NCBI RefSeq assembly: GCF_037392515.1
Contig: NC_090280.1
Location: 28,897,118 to 28,961,117 of the forward strand
Direction: 5' to 3'
Source: Haliotis asinina
Taxonomy: Eukaryota; Mollusca; Gastropoda; Lepetellida; Haliotidae
DNA length: 64,000 nt
Position 1 is the stretch's first letter. Each line of letters starts with the position of its first letter. Made by a program: the position numbers and the translations under genes. The notes under the pieces are model-generated. The model saw nothing but the letters and a program-made list of their open reading frames with translations, was not told the DNA's origin and made no database searches. Shown piece by piece: positions 53,101-64,000 of this stretch.

Positions 53101-54819
53101 TCACTTGTATTTTTTGTGTGAGGAGTGCTATACTGAGCTGATGAGACCCTTTGAGCAGAAGGATCCCTTTGGTGCGTGTATTTATGACATTTGTCAGTCA
53201 CCCATGGCAATCATTCAGATAAGATAGCTTTATTCTGCGGTATGTAGGGGACGACTGGTGAAGGGACGAGGTTACCATGTTATTTAGTACCATCACGCGC
53301 CCGACACATGATCCAAGGCCCCATTTAAACCAGTATCCAAAGAGCATTACGGTCAAGTACGGAAATACAGATTATAGTCCAAGGCGTTTAGCTCAAGCCT
53401 TATACGCTGAGGATATAGGGAACAAGAATCGTGACTGTCCAGAGCAATGGTGTCCCAAAACAGGGATAGTCACGGATGAAGGTGGACTAACAAGAATGAG
53501 GATAGCCAGATCAAGGATAACCCCAAGGTGAGGATGACCGTGGATGACACTGATAACCCTGCAAGACGGTATTGCTGAAAACAATGGTTATCACCAAGGA
53601 TGAGGATCATGGCAACATAAGCATGACCCATATATGTTTGTACAAGTAGGTAGTTGTGGTATGTACTACATACAAGTAGTCAGAATTAGACTGAAGTATA
53701 TTCGCCCTGACAGGGCGTCAGAACTAGCTTCTTGTAGATATACTCCTACTAAGAATCTTTGGTACCCCGCCTACCCGTATGTAGTCGGTCCCTAGTACCT
53801 ATCTTGTTAGAAAACATAGAAAACCCTTGATAGATGTCTCCCTATAATAAGTAATCTCTCTAAAAGTACTCATTAGTAGCTCCTTTTAAATATCTCTCTA
53901 CAAGTAATCAGTAGCCCCTCCTAAATATCTAAGAGTAGTTACTAGTAGGCCCTGCTTAATACCTCTTTACGAGTACTCATTGGTAAACCCTGCTAATATC
54001 TTCAGAAAAGTACTCATTATCAGCCCCTGCTTAACGTATCTCTTCAAGTAGTCATCAGTAGTCCCGGCTAAATTTGCTCCCTACAAGGTGTCCTAAGCAG
54101 ATTCTGCTAAATATACCTTTACAAGTACTCATAAGTAGCCCCTGCTAAATATACAGTACATCTCTCTACAAGTACTCATAAGTAACCCCTGCTAAATATA
54201 CAGTATCTCTCCCTACAAGTCCTCACAAATAGCCCTACTATATATCTCTCTTCTAGTCAAAAGCAGCCCCTGCTAAATATATCTGCTAAAGTGGTACCTT
54301 CTGTTACAGGCATCCCCTACAAGCAGTCAGTAGCGGCCGCCTCTGTTACACATAACCAAGGCGTCAGTGCACTCTAACGCTGTGATGGAGCATAGAGCAG
54401 TTTGTGGTGCATTGATTACCTCAGTGTAATGGTCGTCAGACATCACATCAGCGGGGCACTGTCATCTGAAATGACTGAACTCATTAACAGCAGATTTAAT
54501 GATACTGTCTGATCGCGAATGATATATTGATTGCAGGACATTAAGTGCCCGATACATACTATCTGTAAGCGTCTAGTTGCAGCTATTAACCGTCTTTGTG
54601 TCTCATAAATTCCATCCACGACTGGCAGTATAAGAGTTGTAGGAGCACTGATTCAACATCCCGTCGTACAGAACCATGACAGATTGGTGCATGTCTCACT
54701 CTGGGATCAGCTTTAAGAGAGGAGGTGAATAGGTGGACGGTGCAATCGGATGGAATCCCGCCCTTATCTGGTTCTTTAGCACTACACACACAGAAAACAC
54801 TCACGGTCCACGTATTCTT
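50128..54819 (-). CDS. Unrecognised host gene, four upstream exons
   Basis: Candidate exons: 54,819-54,591 (KNTWTVSVFCVCSAKEPDKG... to MEFMRHKD, phase 0 to 1); 52,432-52,029; 50,383-50,272 (DLCSMATVRHQETALILYSN... ALK); 50,192-50,128 (AMVSAGRLHLRFILDNWQCD). The 52-kb exon starts in a frame reading RITVIVKPPTQESHHLFNGT and ends in another reading LKLHVHDVLAVKRRALSQLF... to AGVGYHLQ, so a one-base break lies near 52,330 (indel, assembly error or pseudogene). Leaving that aside, junction phases fit (1, 2, 0). Cys-containing and without membrane segments, so probably an ectodomain. Family not recognised. No exon linking it to 48,350 was found. The first donor (GTTAAT) is weak. Confidence 0.55.
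52515..52685 (-). repeat. ~200-nt interspersed repeat, copy on minus strand
   Basis: Complement of the family: ATGGCGGCGGTTTGTAAATA, then ATGAGCATCGATCTATGCAA and CTACCCGATTCCTATTGTCA. Confidence 0.7.
53850..54300 (+). repeat. Degenerate ~45-bp minisatellite
   Basis: About ten diverged units of the form CTCTCTACAAGTACTCATAA + GTAGCCCCTGCTAAATATA. Intronic to the 50-55 kb exon block, or just downstream of its first exon. Confidence 0.75.
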
Positions 54820-57120
54820 CTGCAAGTCATATTATTTCGTTGGAATGCCACGTACCCCCTATGAATGAATGAATGTTAAAAAGAATAAGCCACGGAAATG
54901 AAGCAAATATAGCAAAATAAACAAAAACAAAGTCAAAACCAAAAAACGGAAAACTCTGACAACAAATAATATAGGAAAACTACAACATTTCAGTAAGTAG
55001 AAAGCGAAACTACCGTCTACGCTGAGCCGTCGTCCGGCGTAACATTTCTCTTCAAGCTTTGGATTTAATTCAATAAAATTATGAAAATGTATGTTTTATG
55101 TCGGCCACCAGTTCACAAACAAAATAATGCTGTCAAGAAAACCGCACAGATAACCTGATACTGACTATGTCAGCTATCTTTGATGGTACGAAACTTTTTT
55201 AATTCATCCAAGAAACAAAAAATAATTATTGCTTATATTTCCTTTAAAGTATGCACACAGTGTTGAAAAAGTAAAGTTCGTTTCTTATTTCTTTTTTTCA
55301 CTTCATATGTCAGACACATGATCTTCAAATAATACATCTCGCAAAATATATTCGTTGATTTCATGTACTGCATGAATGTGTGTGATGGTCAAATGGATAT
55401 AGTATGGTACCATCTTTCATCAGACAAGAGTCTCCAAAAGTGCAGTATTTAATTAATACAAATACGGGAAAACATTGGAACATACCTGTGTCAAAACGTT
55501 TATTTTTTTATTGGCATTCCAGAAGTTGGTGAGTCAAAAATGAAGCTTACAACTTTATGGGTGCTTCTTATTTAAGAGTCTACCAACCTTTGGTGAACAA
55601 GGTCGATTGTTTGTAATGCATGCTGTCTAAACATATCGGAGATACTAACAACATGGGGCTTGCTGCTTGAACATGTCGTGAGGAACCCTCTCGTACAGGC
55701 TTAGGCAAGCTACAGATAAGGCGTGTCCAGAGAATCGGAGATTATGTAGAAGAATTTGTTGACACCTACGAGCATTGGTATGAACCTGTTTGGCCATATT
55801 CACACACACGTGCATTGAACGCATGTGGAAAATTCAGTTCTAACAGCGTTTGCCATGTAAGGACCTTTTAACCAGTAAGTTGCATAATCGACCCGTGTGT
55901 TTTTTGACTGGTTTCTCCCCTGATTCCTCTCGAAGACGTTTGATCTGGTAGCATGAAGGCCAACTGCCCATGTAGTCCGTAGGGGTTAGCGTCACGTGAG
56001 GATGAAACCTCAGGTGGGTCTACCAACTGTGGCGTTTATATACTTACAAACGTCCGCTTCACGGACATGTAATCAGTATCTCCTTCTTTGGAAAAGTCGT
56101 TATTCATAAGATATGTGTGAAAAAACAGCATCCAAAGAATCCAAACGTCCAAAGAAAGTTGGCTAATCTCTTTCATTGCAACTATTCAGTGGAAGATAAA
56201 ATATTGGGGATATTACAATAAACGGCATGGCAGTCAAAATATCAACTCAGACAAATAAGGTGAAATGCGCACCATTGCCAAGGGCAGGTTATTCTACGTA
56301 GCATCACTGCATCGTCCGAGGTATTCTATCTGTTTCTTCAGATTATTTAAGCACTGTTACCAAACTGAATCTATAGTTCCCCATATTCTGTATATGCGCC
56401 AACATCCAGGACGTCCAGTCCCAACATCTGGTTCTAGTATCCCCAGCTGTGATTTTGCTGGAATATTGATAAATGTCGTAAAACCTAACTCACTCACTCA
56501 GAATATGAGTATTCAAATGATGACCTCAGGTTGTCCTCAAGCATACAAGGAAATAGAAAAGGAAAGAACTACTGAGGTTTGCAGTGGTAACAGTAATGTA
56601 ACAATGGTAAACATGGATCTACATGAGTACATCCTCCCCTACCTTTAACAGAGAATCCGGTCCAACCGTCTTTGTGATGCTCTGTGTCCAATAACGCACC
56701 CTTAACATGAACCTACAGCATTTAAATCCTCATCATTTGCAGTGTCTCGAAGGCTTTCCAATATCGCTAGCTACCTTAAGTACAACGTCAGTCAGTAATC
56801 ACAGCCTGGAGTGTCGGGGCACAGAGCTCTAGAGGAGTCGACCGTGCTGGCCGTCGACGTCTTCAGCTACTGCACAGACAGCCGGGAGCGTTGTTATCTG
56901 ACTCAATGCAACGACTCCCTCTCCGGTACAACATGAGAGCAGCTTCTACTGATATTACTGTTTAGCAATAAAGGGACCAGGGGGGTTTCATCAGCCTTGT
57001 TATTGGGCTCAGCTGATCACGAGGTATGTGATAACGCTTTGGGCGAACACATTATAACCAGCTCAGGCCGATCAAGATCTCGGTTGTCATGAATCGTCCC
57101 GGAGGGTTTGTGTAGGTCGT
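54820..57120. other. Gene-poor stretch
   Basis: Unassigned apart from a SINE tail (56,422-56,497, plus) and one weak plus-strand exon candidate (56,814-56,933). AT-rich in 54,900-55,600. Confidence 0.4.
56814..56933 (+). CDS. Weak candidate terminal exon on plus strand
   Basis: After a possible acceptor (AATCACAG|CC) one frame stays open with Cys-containing, protein-like sequence (ALEESTVLAVDVFSYCTDSR, then ERCYLTQCNDSLSGTT and a stop). GC content is higher than in the surroundings. No upstream exon was found and the family is not recognised; chance is possible. Confidence 0.25.
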
Positions 57121-57149
57121 GCTGACTACAGATGTGTGGTCAAATGGAT

Positions 57150-57960
57150 GGATGGATAAACAGACGGTGATGTGGATAGATGGATGGATGGATGATGGAT
57201 CAGCTGATAAATATGCGGGTATATACTAGTATATTGATGGATGGTTTAGGGTTTTGATGAAATGGCAAATATAGAATCGCTAGTAGATAGATGGATAGAC
57301 GGATAGACGGCGGTATAGACAGATGGAATTCCTGAAGGACTTGATAAACAGACGGATATACACTAGAAGGTGGATGGATGGATGAATATATTTTGTGGAT
57401 GGATGGATGTATAATTTGTTAACGCAATGACGGGTGTAGAATAGCTAGTAGATGGTTGGATGGGTGAATAAACAAGGATGAGCTGTTTGGTGAATAAAGG
57501 GGTATATACTAGGGCATGAAAAGATGGATGAGTGTATTGCTGGATGGACGGATGGATGGATTTATTGGTTGATGAAATGATGAGTATACAATAGTGAGTA
57601 GATGGATGGTTGAATAGACAGTGGCATCGACAATCGAAGGGTTATTAAAAGGGTGATGGGAATAATGGATGAACAGATGGGGATAAATGGAGATGGGACG
57701 ATAGATGAACGATACATGGACGGCATGCATTCGCAGATGGAATAATGGATGATGAATAGACGGGAAGAAAGACAGATGGAAGGATAGGTGGATGATGAAT
57801 GGACGGTATACACTACTAGATGAATAATGGATGAAGACGGGAAGAAAGACAAATGGGAGGATGGATGAATGATGAACTGATAAATTGAATGAAGGATACA
57901 TGAGGGATAGACAGTGATATAGGCAGGTGGATGGATAGATGGATGATGAATGGACACCTG
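57150..57960 (+). repeat. GGAT/GATG-rich simple-repeat region
   Basis: Long imperfect tetranucleotide tract of GGATGGATGGAT and GATAGAC variants over about 800 bp. Long open frames on the minus strand here (Ser/His/Ile-rich) are repeat artefacts. Confidence 0.85.
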
Positions 57961-58639
57961 ACATCATCACCATCATCACTGAAAAGTATGTTTATGGCAC
58001 GGTCGGATGTTGATGCTTGTGCTTTAAAATATTCAAACAGTTGTCAGTAAGGTCGTTGCATCTGCATATATGAGTGCAGATAAGTGATTTTCTCCGCCGG
58101 GTAAAGGTACTCAAATTAACAGCTACACAAAGCGAACCGCAGTTAAGCCTGTCTGTAACTGTTTCAGTAAAATCCGGAGTCATATTTACGGAGTAATCCC
58201 TTTCTAAATTATGCAGACAGTAATCCAGAGAATTGATTTCCGACACAACGTGTTCCACACTAACAACGCGTCAGTGTATATGTTTGTTAATTACTCCCAC
58301 CGGTAGTCAAATAACGCGACAGACTGAGCCCTGTGTACTGAAATATTTAGGCACCTATACACTCAGGTAAGTACTTGATGAAAATCAATCCACATTTACC
58401 AAAAGCTGTCATTACACACGCACGGGTAACTGTATTCATTAAGTAATAACCGCCCGCTTTGTTGTCACACAATATACCTGATACACGGGTTACGGTGGTT
58501 ATGTCAGCACCAGCTGTTGGGTCAGTTAATTTAAAACATCAGGTGTCTGACGTAGTCAGTGGTGTGAGTAATCAAATACATATATTATGGCACGCTGCAT
58601 AATGTAATCAGACTTGTCTCTGAAATCGTAGAAGACAGC

Positions 58640-58800
58640 GTATAGCGTGGCTGAGTGGGTTAGCTCTTTCTGTGCAGGCGATTTGGTGCCTGATTTGAGA
58701 GCGTGGGTTTGAATCCCTCATGGAACTCAGGCAAAAAAGCATTAGAATCGGTATTTTACTGAGAAAGTGTAATCCCATATAAAAGGTATGGTACAACTTA
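58640..58800 (+). mobile_element. tRNA-Leu/Ser-like SINE, second copy
   Basis: GCGTGGCTGAGTGGGTTAGC head, GTGGGTTTGAATCCCTCATG box B, and TTTACTGAGAAAGTGTAATC tail, matching 45,400-45,573. Confidence 0.75.
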
Positions 58801-58847
58801 TCACTTTCTAAATGGCACTGTGTAATCGTGTCACTAAAGTTTCCTGT

Positions 58848-59004
58848 AGTGAGTGAGTTTGGTTTTACGACGCTTATAGGAATATTCCAACAACATAACG
58901 GCGGGAGACACCAGAAAGGGGCTTTACTTATTGTGCCCATGTGGGGAATGGAAATCGGGGTTTTGGAATGATGAGCGAACGCCTTAACCATTGGCTACCC
59001 CTTG
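58848..59004 (-). mobile_element. tRNA-derived SINE
   Basis: Minus-strand full-length copy, starting GTGAGTGAGTTTGGTTTTAC and ending at AACCATTGGCTACCCC on the plus strand. Confidence 0.8.
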
Positions 59005-60410
59005 CATACATCTCATTATCCCCAAGGTAATGATGGAAACAGAAACTTGTTCAGGTCCAAAGAATGATAATAATGGATGATCCTTACTGCCCAAATTTCT
59101 AAATGTCTCTCAAAGAAGTAACCCCAAGGCGAAACACCAGACGCATCTGGCAGATACAACAAAAGTGTGGTACCTATCCAGGAAGACACATCTACCGACG
59201 CATTACACTCATGCAGACACATTCGGGTTCATATAAAAATAAAGACATAATCCTCACAAATATCGGATTCTTCATCTCTTATACAACCGTTGTTACGTAC
59301 GGTATCATATCTAGAACTGAGCTTCACACATTCTACCCATGTGGCTATATGGAATAGAACCTGGAGTTTCAGTGTGACGAGCAAACACTTCAGTCATGAC
59401 GCCACCCCATGGGCCCATCGCTCCGAAAATTCTTGTTACTTATAGACGAACGGATATTAACCCAACAGAACCATTGCTAGTCTGTTTCCAGCACTGTCAC
59501 GCCTTGTTTCAAGAATAATAACATCGTCTGCCTTGGGAAGGTTACGTACAGCAACCCACCCAGTTAACGGGGTCGGGCGGTCAGACTGGCTGACTTGGTT
59601 GACACATGTCAAAGGTGCGTAGGTCGATGCTCGTGCTGTTGATCACTGGGTTTTCTGGTCCAGTCTCGAGTATTTATGGTATGTGGTAAATTAGAATTAG
59701 TTCTGTAATGACCAATATGTACTCAAGGAAACAAATAAAGTAACACCCGAAGCACACACGTTCCTTTTGTTTTTTCTATTCTGCACAAGCAGGGGAACTA
59801 CTAAACAAGGGAACACAGTGGTGTTCACATATTTCTTTCCCTCAGTATAGTAACAGGTACTTATAGGAACTCTGGTGATATAAATTACCTAACGTCACGA
59901 ATATAGATGGCATAATAAATGATTTCACTTTTGAGGTCACTGTTTAAAGTTCCGTTAAATGTCAAAACCGTTTCCTCGTGTCATCAATCTTTGTCGGTGA
60001 ATTGCAATAACGGCTGACAAATCTTTCAAAAATTGACAGCATTGAATCAAAGATTGCGTCTGACAGATGCGTTTTTTCAAAAGTCAGAATCAATTCTTTT
60101 GGATTCGGATACCTCCTACAAAATCTCTAAAAGCATGAAAACAGTTGGAATTAACTGTATTCAGGTAGCAGCTGCCAAACACATTTACCAGCCGCAGAAG
60201 CATCCCAAGGCATATGTGAAACGACACGGACAACATGTATAGTACAACAGTCCTATCAGTTTGTAGACTAACTCTTTAATGTAGCAAGGATGGCGAGAGG
60301 GTTGCATTTAAGGCCGATGTGAATTATAATTCCTGTTACATTTCTGCCTGCTAGCTAAATAATTCCCACACAGTTGCAGGTTTTAGATTTGACAAAATAT
60401 TGACACCAGA
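59005..60410. other. Gene-poor stretch
   Basis: Contains a partial SINE (59,335-59,412, minus) and a ~200-nt repeat copy (59,545-59,690, plus). Otherwise nothing recognisable. Confidence 0.4.
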
Positions 60411-60567
60411 ATGAGTGAGTTTAGTTTTACGCTGCTCTTAACATTATTCCAGTAATATCAAGAGAGATGACACCAGAAATGGGCTTCACACATAGAACTC
60501 ATGTGGAGCATTGAACCCGGATCTTCAACCTGACGAACAAACGCTTTAACCACTAGGCCACCGCACT
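60411..60567 (-). mobile_element. tRNA-derived SINE
   Basis: Minus-strand copy: GAGTGAGTTTAGTTTTACGC at the left and AACCACTAGGCCACCGCAC at the right. Confidence 0.8.
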
Positions 60568-60693
60568 GTAAATCAAACCAGCTGTCTTGTAGTTAGTACC
60601 AGCGATCATTCTATAACAGGATTATAACAGGTAGCATCAGAGGGATGCAAGTATGATTTTAAATCGTCAGGGCTATTATTTTTAGACTTTAGT

Positions 60694-60980
60694 TGGGAGC
60701 AGTGGGGTAGCCTGGAGGTTAAAGCGTTCGCTTGTCACGAGGAAGGCGCCGAAATGGGTTCAGTTGTGAAGGACATTTCTACTGTCCCCGTCTTGATTTT
60801 GCTGAGATATTGCCAACATAAAGCCAAACTCACTCACTCACTCACTCACCCACCCACCCACCCACCCACCCACTCACTCACTCACTCACTCACTCACTCA
60901 CTCACTCACTCACTCACTCACTCACTCACTCAACCAACCACCCACCCACCCACACACTCACTCACTCACTCACTCACTCG
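60694..60980 (+). mobile_element. tRNA-derived SINE with expanded CACT tail
   Basis: Plus-strand copy facing the minus copy at 60,411-60,567. The head (GGGGTAGCCTGGAGGTTAAA) is followed by an unusually long (CACT)n/(CACC)n tail, 60,829-60,979. Confidence 0.85.
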
Positions 60981-61595
60981 TCATTGCTTCTGAAAAGAAC
61001 TCGTCCTTATATAAGTAAAATTCTGAATCAAACAACGCTAATTACAATAGTTCTTCCTCTCACAAAAAAATAATGTGTGAACTATGTCATTTCTTGTATA
61101 TATTATGGAGTGTATAGTCAAAATGATTACTGGATTTTGCACCAAAAACATCAATTTACGGGTACTACCACAGTATCTGAATAAAGCTCAGGATTACAAG
61201 TAGGTTGGTATTTTGCCTCCAGTCTTCAACGTGAGCCTTCAAACAAACAGCAGACTAAATTAGGCTCCAGTCTGTAATTTGCCCTGCTGAGGGGACAGCC
61301 GGTGCGTTATTGATAGCCCTTGTCCACAACCAATGAGCTGAAAAGGGACTGATCTTTTTTTAAATGAAAAATCATCGTTTGAATAAACCTTCATAAGACT
61401 TTTAATGTAGGGAATATGGTTGAACTCGATGTCTTCAGTATGCAAGTGACTGATTGCCTCCAAGACGGTGATGAGCGTTCGAGCTGAATGTGTTGTCATC
61501 CTTGATACGCTGTTATACACAGCTCATTTATAGTTTGTCATTGGTATATCAATATACTCAAAGCTCTTGAGAGGTATTCAGAAGTTGGCATTCAC

Positions 61596-61776
61596 GTATA
61601 AGACAAAATGTTATGGATGTCAACTTCTCCTTTATTGCATATACAGCGTTTCGGGGTCTTTCCTTGCCTCCGCTTCACCTGGATATTTTTTTTATATCCA
61701 GGGCAAGGGAAACGACCAAAAACGTTATGCATGTATAAAAAGAAGGACCTGACAGATGTAACATTTTGTCTTATAC
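61596..61776. mobile_element. Small fold-back element
   Basis: Perfect 18-bp terminal inverted repeat GTATAAGACAAAATGTTA (61,596-61,613) with its complement at 61,759-61,776. An inner hairpin CTGGATAT...ATATCCAG and imperfectly pairing arms between (TTTCCTTGCC with GGCAAGGGAAA) make it a long imperfect palindrome. No coding capacity. Confidence 0.7.
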
Positions 61777-63366
61777 ATCTATATACTTGTAATTGTCAAA
61801 TTCCCATTGGTATACTGCCATTCTTCAATTACTGCCAATTTCACAGTGTGCACTAACACACTGAACGCAATTTGTCGTTATATACACATGAACACATATG
61901 ATTGATATGCTTATAAACTTATTTCCAATTTGCTATTGTTATATACCCATGCGGGGAATCGAACCCTGGTCTCCAGCGTAACGAAGGGGAGTACAGAGAA
62001 TGTTCAAAGCTAGTCATTCATTGTTGGAATAACGACAGCAGATGGGTTCTACATCTTTGGTATTGTCATATATTTGCCTGCACAGAATTGCCTGATTGCC
62101 ATTTAATGGTTCGCCCATTTCAGAGGAGTTCAACCAGTTGGCTTCCCTTGGAATCCTGGAAATCCTCCCTCTCACCTTTTGAAGCAGATGTTTCTACGGC
62201 TGTTTGATCTTTATACTGATTTCACTGTTGCTTAGTGTCTGGTTACAAGTCATGTGAGCAATCGACCCATGTCTTCAGCGCGACGAGCAAACTCATTAGA
62301 CTACCCCTCCAACCCATCTCTGTGTGGGATACTTGGTGCGGAGGCTCGTTGTGGCCATTGTCCAAACGGACACACCCAAGCCCTCAACGCCTGTAGAAGC
62401 TGTCCTTTAAAATTTCATGAGATACTGTGAATGCATGGAATTAATGTTTGAAGCTTAAAATCATGAACAGTTTAAGTGGAGGTGTAGGCAGAAAGACTGC
62501 TGCTGCTGTTGAGATATAGCCAACCAAAGACGTATAAACGTCCTTGAACTAGCACACATACACAATGGAAAACAAAACAAAAGACCTCGAAATAAACACA
62601 AATATAAACAACAAATAAACAAAAAGAACACTGTTGGTCATCAGAGAAGGAGAGACCTATTTTGTTTACATGCCTAAGAGTCAAACGGTAAATCTTCTAG
62701 CAATACTGACATTACCAACTGGCGTGTTGCATGAGATTGTTTGAACGGTTAGTACTTTTAATGTCCTATCCACAGGCAACATTACACAGCATGAGCTGTT
62801 TATAGCAGAAGACAGCAATCCCACCACAATCTGACAGGAAACTCATCACTTGTTCCCTCATACAGGAAACCCAAGTCGTCGCTTATTGGTCACGTCTCGC
62901 ACAATCTCACGAGATCTTCATCACGTCATTCTGGGGTAAACTGACTGCAGAAGATATTGCGTGACACTAGATTAATAAACGATGGAGTAATCTGGAAGCT
63001 GAAATCCACGTGGGATGTGTCATGTGACAAATCGACACATTATCTCTGTCTGATTGGTGTGATAGATCGCCGTGGGACAATTGCATCATTAATTCTGATA
63101 ATGGATATATTTGACGTTTTAGTCGTCTTGATGGGATGGGGGTTGATATCGTTTACACACCACAACCAACACATATTACCACTACCACACCAAACGTTCG
63201 ATGCACCATCTGTGGTTTTGGCTTCAGTCTTGCGATATTCGCAGGCTTTGGTTTACTGGTTGGAAAGTAGAGTAAAGGTTAAACAGCGATTGTTTGGATG
63301 AGCGGGTTGATCAGTGATTGTGTGGGTGCGTGAGTGAATCAATGATTGTGTTCATGGTTTTAACCT
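61777..63366. other. Gene-poor stretch
   Basis: Partial SINE heads near 61,949-61,990 and 62,226-62,312 (minus). No supported gene. Confidence 0.4.
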
Positions 63367-63407
63367 CCCACTCTTTCTCTTTCTTCTCTCTCTCCCTCCC
63401 TCCCTCC

Positions 63408-63453
<46 letters not shown>
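63367..63453 (+). repeat. (CT)n/(CCCT)n microsatellite
   Basis: Pyrimidine tract with CCCT units passing into about 20 CT units. Confidence 0.95.
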
Positions 63454-63457
<4 letters not shown>

Positions 63458-64000
63458 GTATTTTGAGCATCGAGCATCGGCCCAGCGAGCATCCAGTGGC
63501 TCTGTCTATGTACTGATCGATTGTCTATAGTCATATCAAATAGCTATTTTATCATGAATTTCGATTATCCGTTGTATCTCTCGCAAAGCTGTCCACTATT
63601 TCTGTAGCGGTTCTGTAACTGGGAAATACAGATTTATAAGACAAATAAGAAGCATTAGTCTTCAAACGTTAACCCTTTAAACATCATGTGCATCGAAAGG
63701 GCTTTAATATGTCGAACACACGTTTTACAATTTTTCAAATGTAACGCCTGGGTTCGTTCGGAACAGCGCTTGGATTCTCTGATCTAATTCATTACAAAAT
63801 CAGAAGCCATTGATGTTTGGGTACCTATTTCCCTGGAGATTGACAACGCAATACACATAGTTTCATTTCACGGTTCCTGATGGCTGGCTAATGGATTTCA
63901 CCGAGCTAGGAACGTCTGGCAGCGGTGTGCACGCCGTTTGAATACTGCACTTGGACACCAACCATAAACACGGGTACTATCGATTTATAAATTGACAATT
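63454..64000. other. Unassigned sequence to the window end
   Basis: Nothing recognisable on either strand. Confidence 0.4.

Noticed and set aside
57509-57979. Minus-strand Ser/His/Ile-rich frames of 130-156 codons
   Set aside because: They come from the GGAT/GATG simple repeat.
57992-58258. 88-codon minus-strand frame (EHVVSEINSLDYCLHNLERD...)
   Set aside because: Protein-like in parts, but I found no acceptor or donor pair or in-phase neighbour; kept out for lack of support.

Overview
The window looks like nuclear DNA from a marine gastropod, most likely an abalone (Haliotis) or close vetigastropod. This is an inference from two repeat families I recognise: a ~200-nt repeat around TGGTCCAGACTCGATTATTT, and a tRNA-derived SINE with a CACT-repeat tail. 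Both recur across 13-64 kb. Multi-exon GT-AG genes and many mini- and microsatellites also point to an animal genome. No database search was possible.

Region 1 (1 to about 13 kb) is the right-hand part of a Polinton/Maverick virus-like element; its left end lies outside the window. Visible parts are a putative minor capsid protein, a double-jelly-roll major capsid protein, a packaging ATPase, a cluster of small membrane, coiled-coil and Cys-rich proteins, a protein-primed family B DNA polymerase and a DDE integrase. Reading frames are long and open, so the copy looks young and nearly whole where visible. It carries eight short GC-rich palindromes, most of them inside reading frames, an 8 x 10-bp array and two compact divergent promoters.

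Region 2 (13.3-38.4 kb) holds three head-to-tail paralogues on the minus strand of a secreted glycoside hydrolase family 3 enzyme (beta-xylosidase/beta-glucosidase type). Copies B (16,996-24,520) and C (27,637-38,379) each resolve into 12 exons with matching phases and 734 codons. Copy A shows only exons 1-2 (13,374-14,908); the Polinton lies where the rest of the gene should continue. Tandem repeats made from exon ends plus their splice donors flank exons 3 and 9.

Region 3 (44.2-54.8 kb) holds exons of one or two unrecognised minus-strand host genes. One block ends in a transmembrane segment and a cytoplasmic-looking tail; the other is a Cys-containing, probably extracellular region with one reading-frame break. 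A 36-bp minisatellite abuts one of the splice donors.

The rest (38.4-44.2 and 54.8-64 kb) is gene-poor: SINEs, fold-back elements, a LINE fragment (inside GH3 copy C), simple repeats and one weak plus-strand exon candidate.
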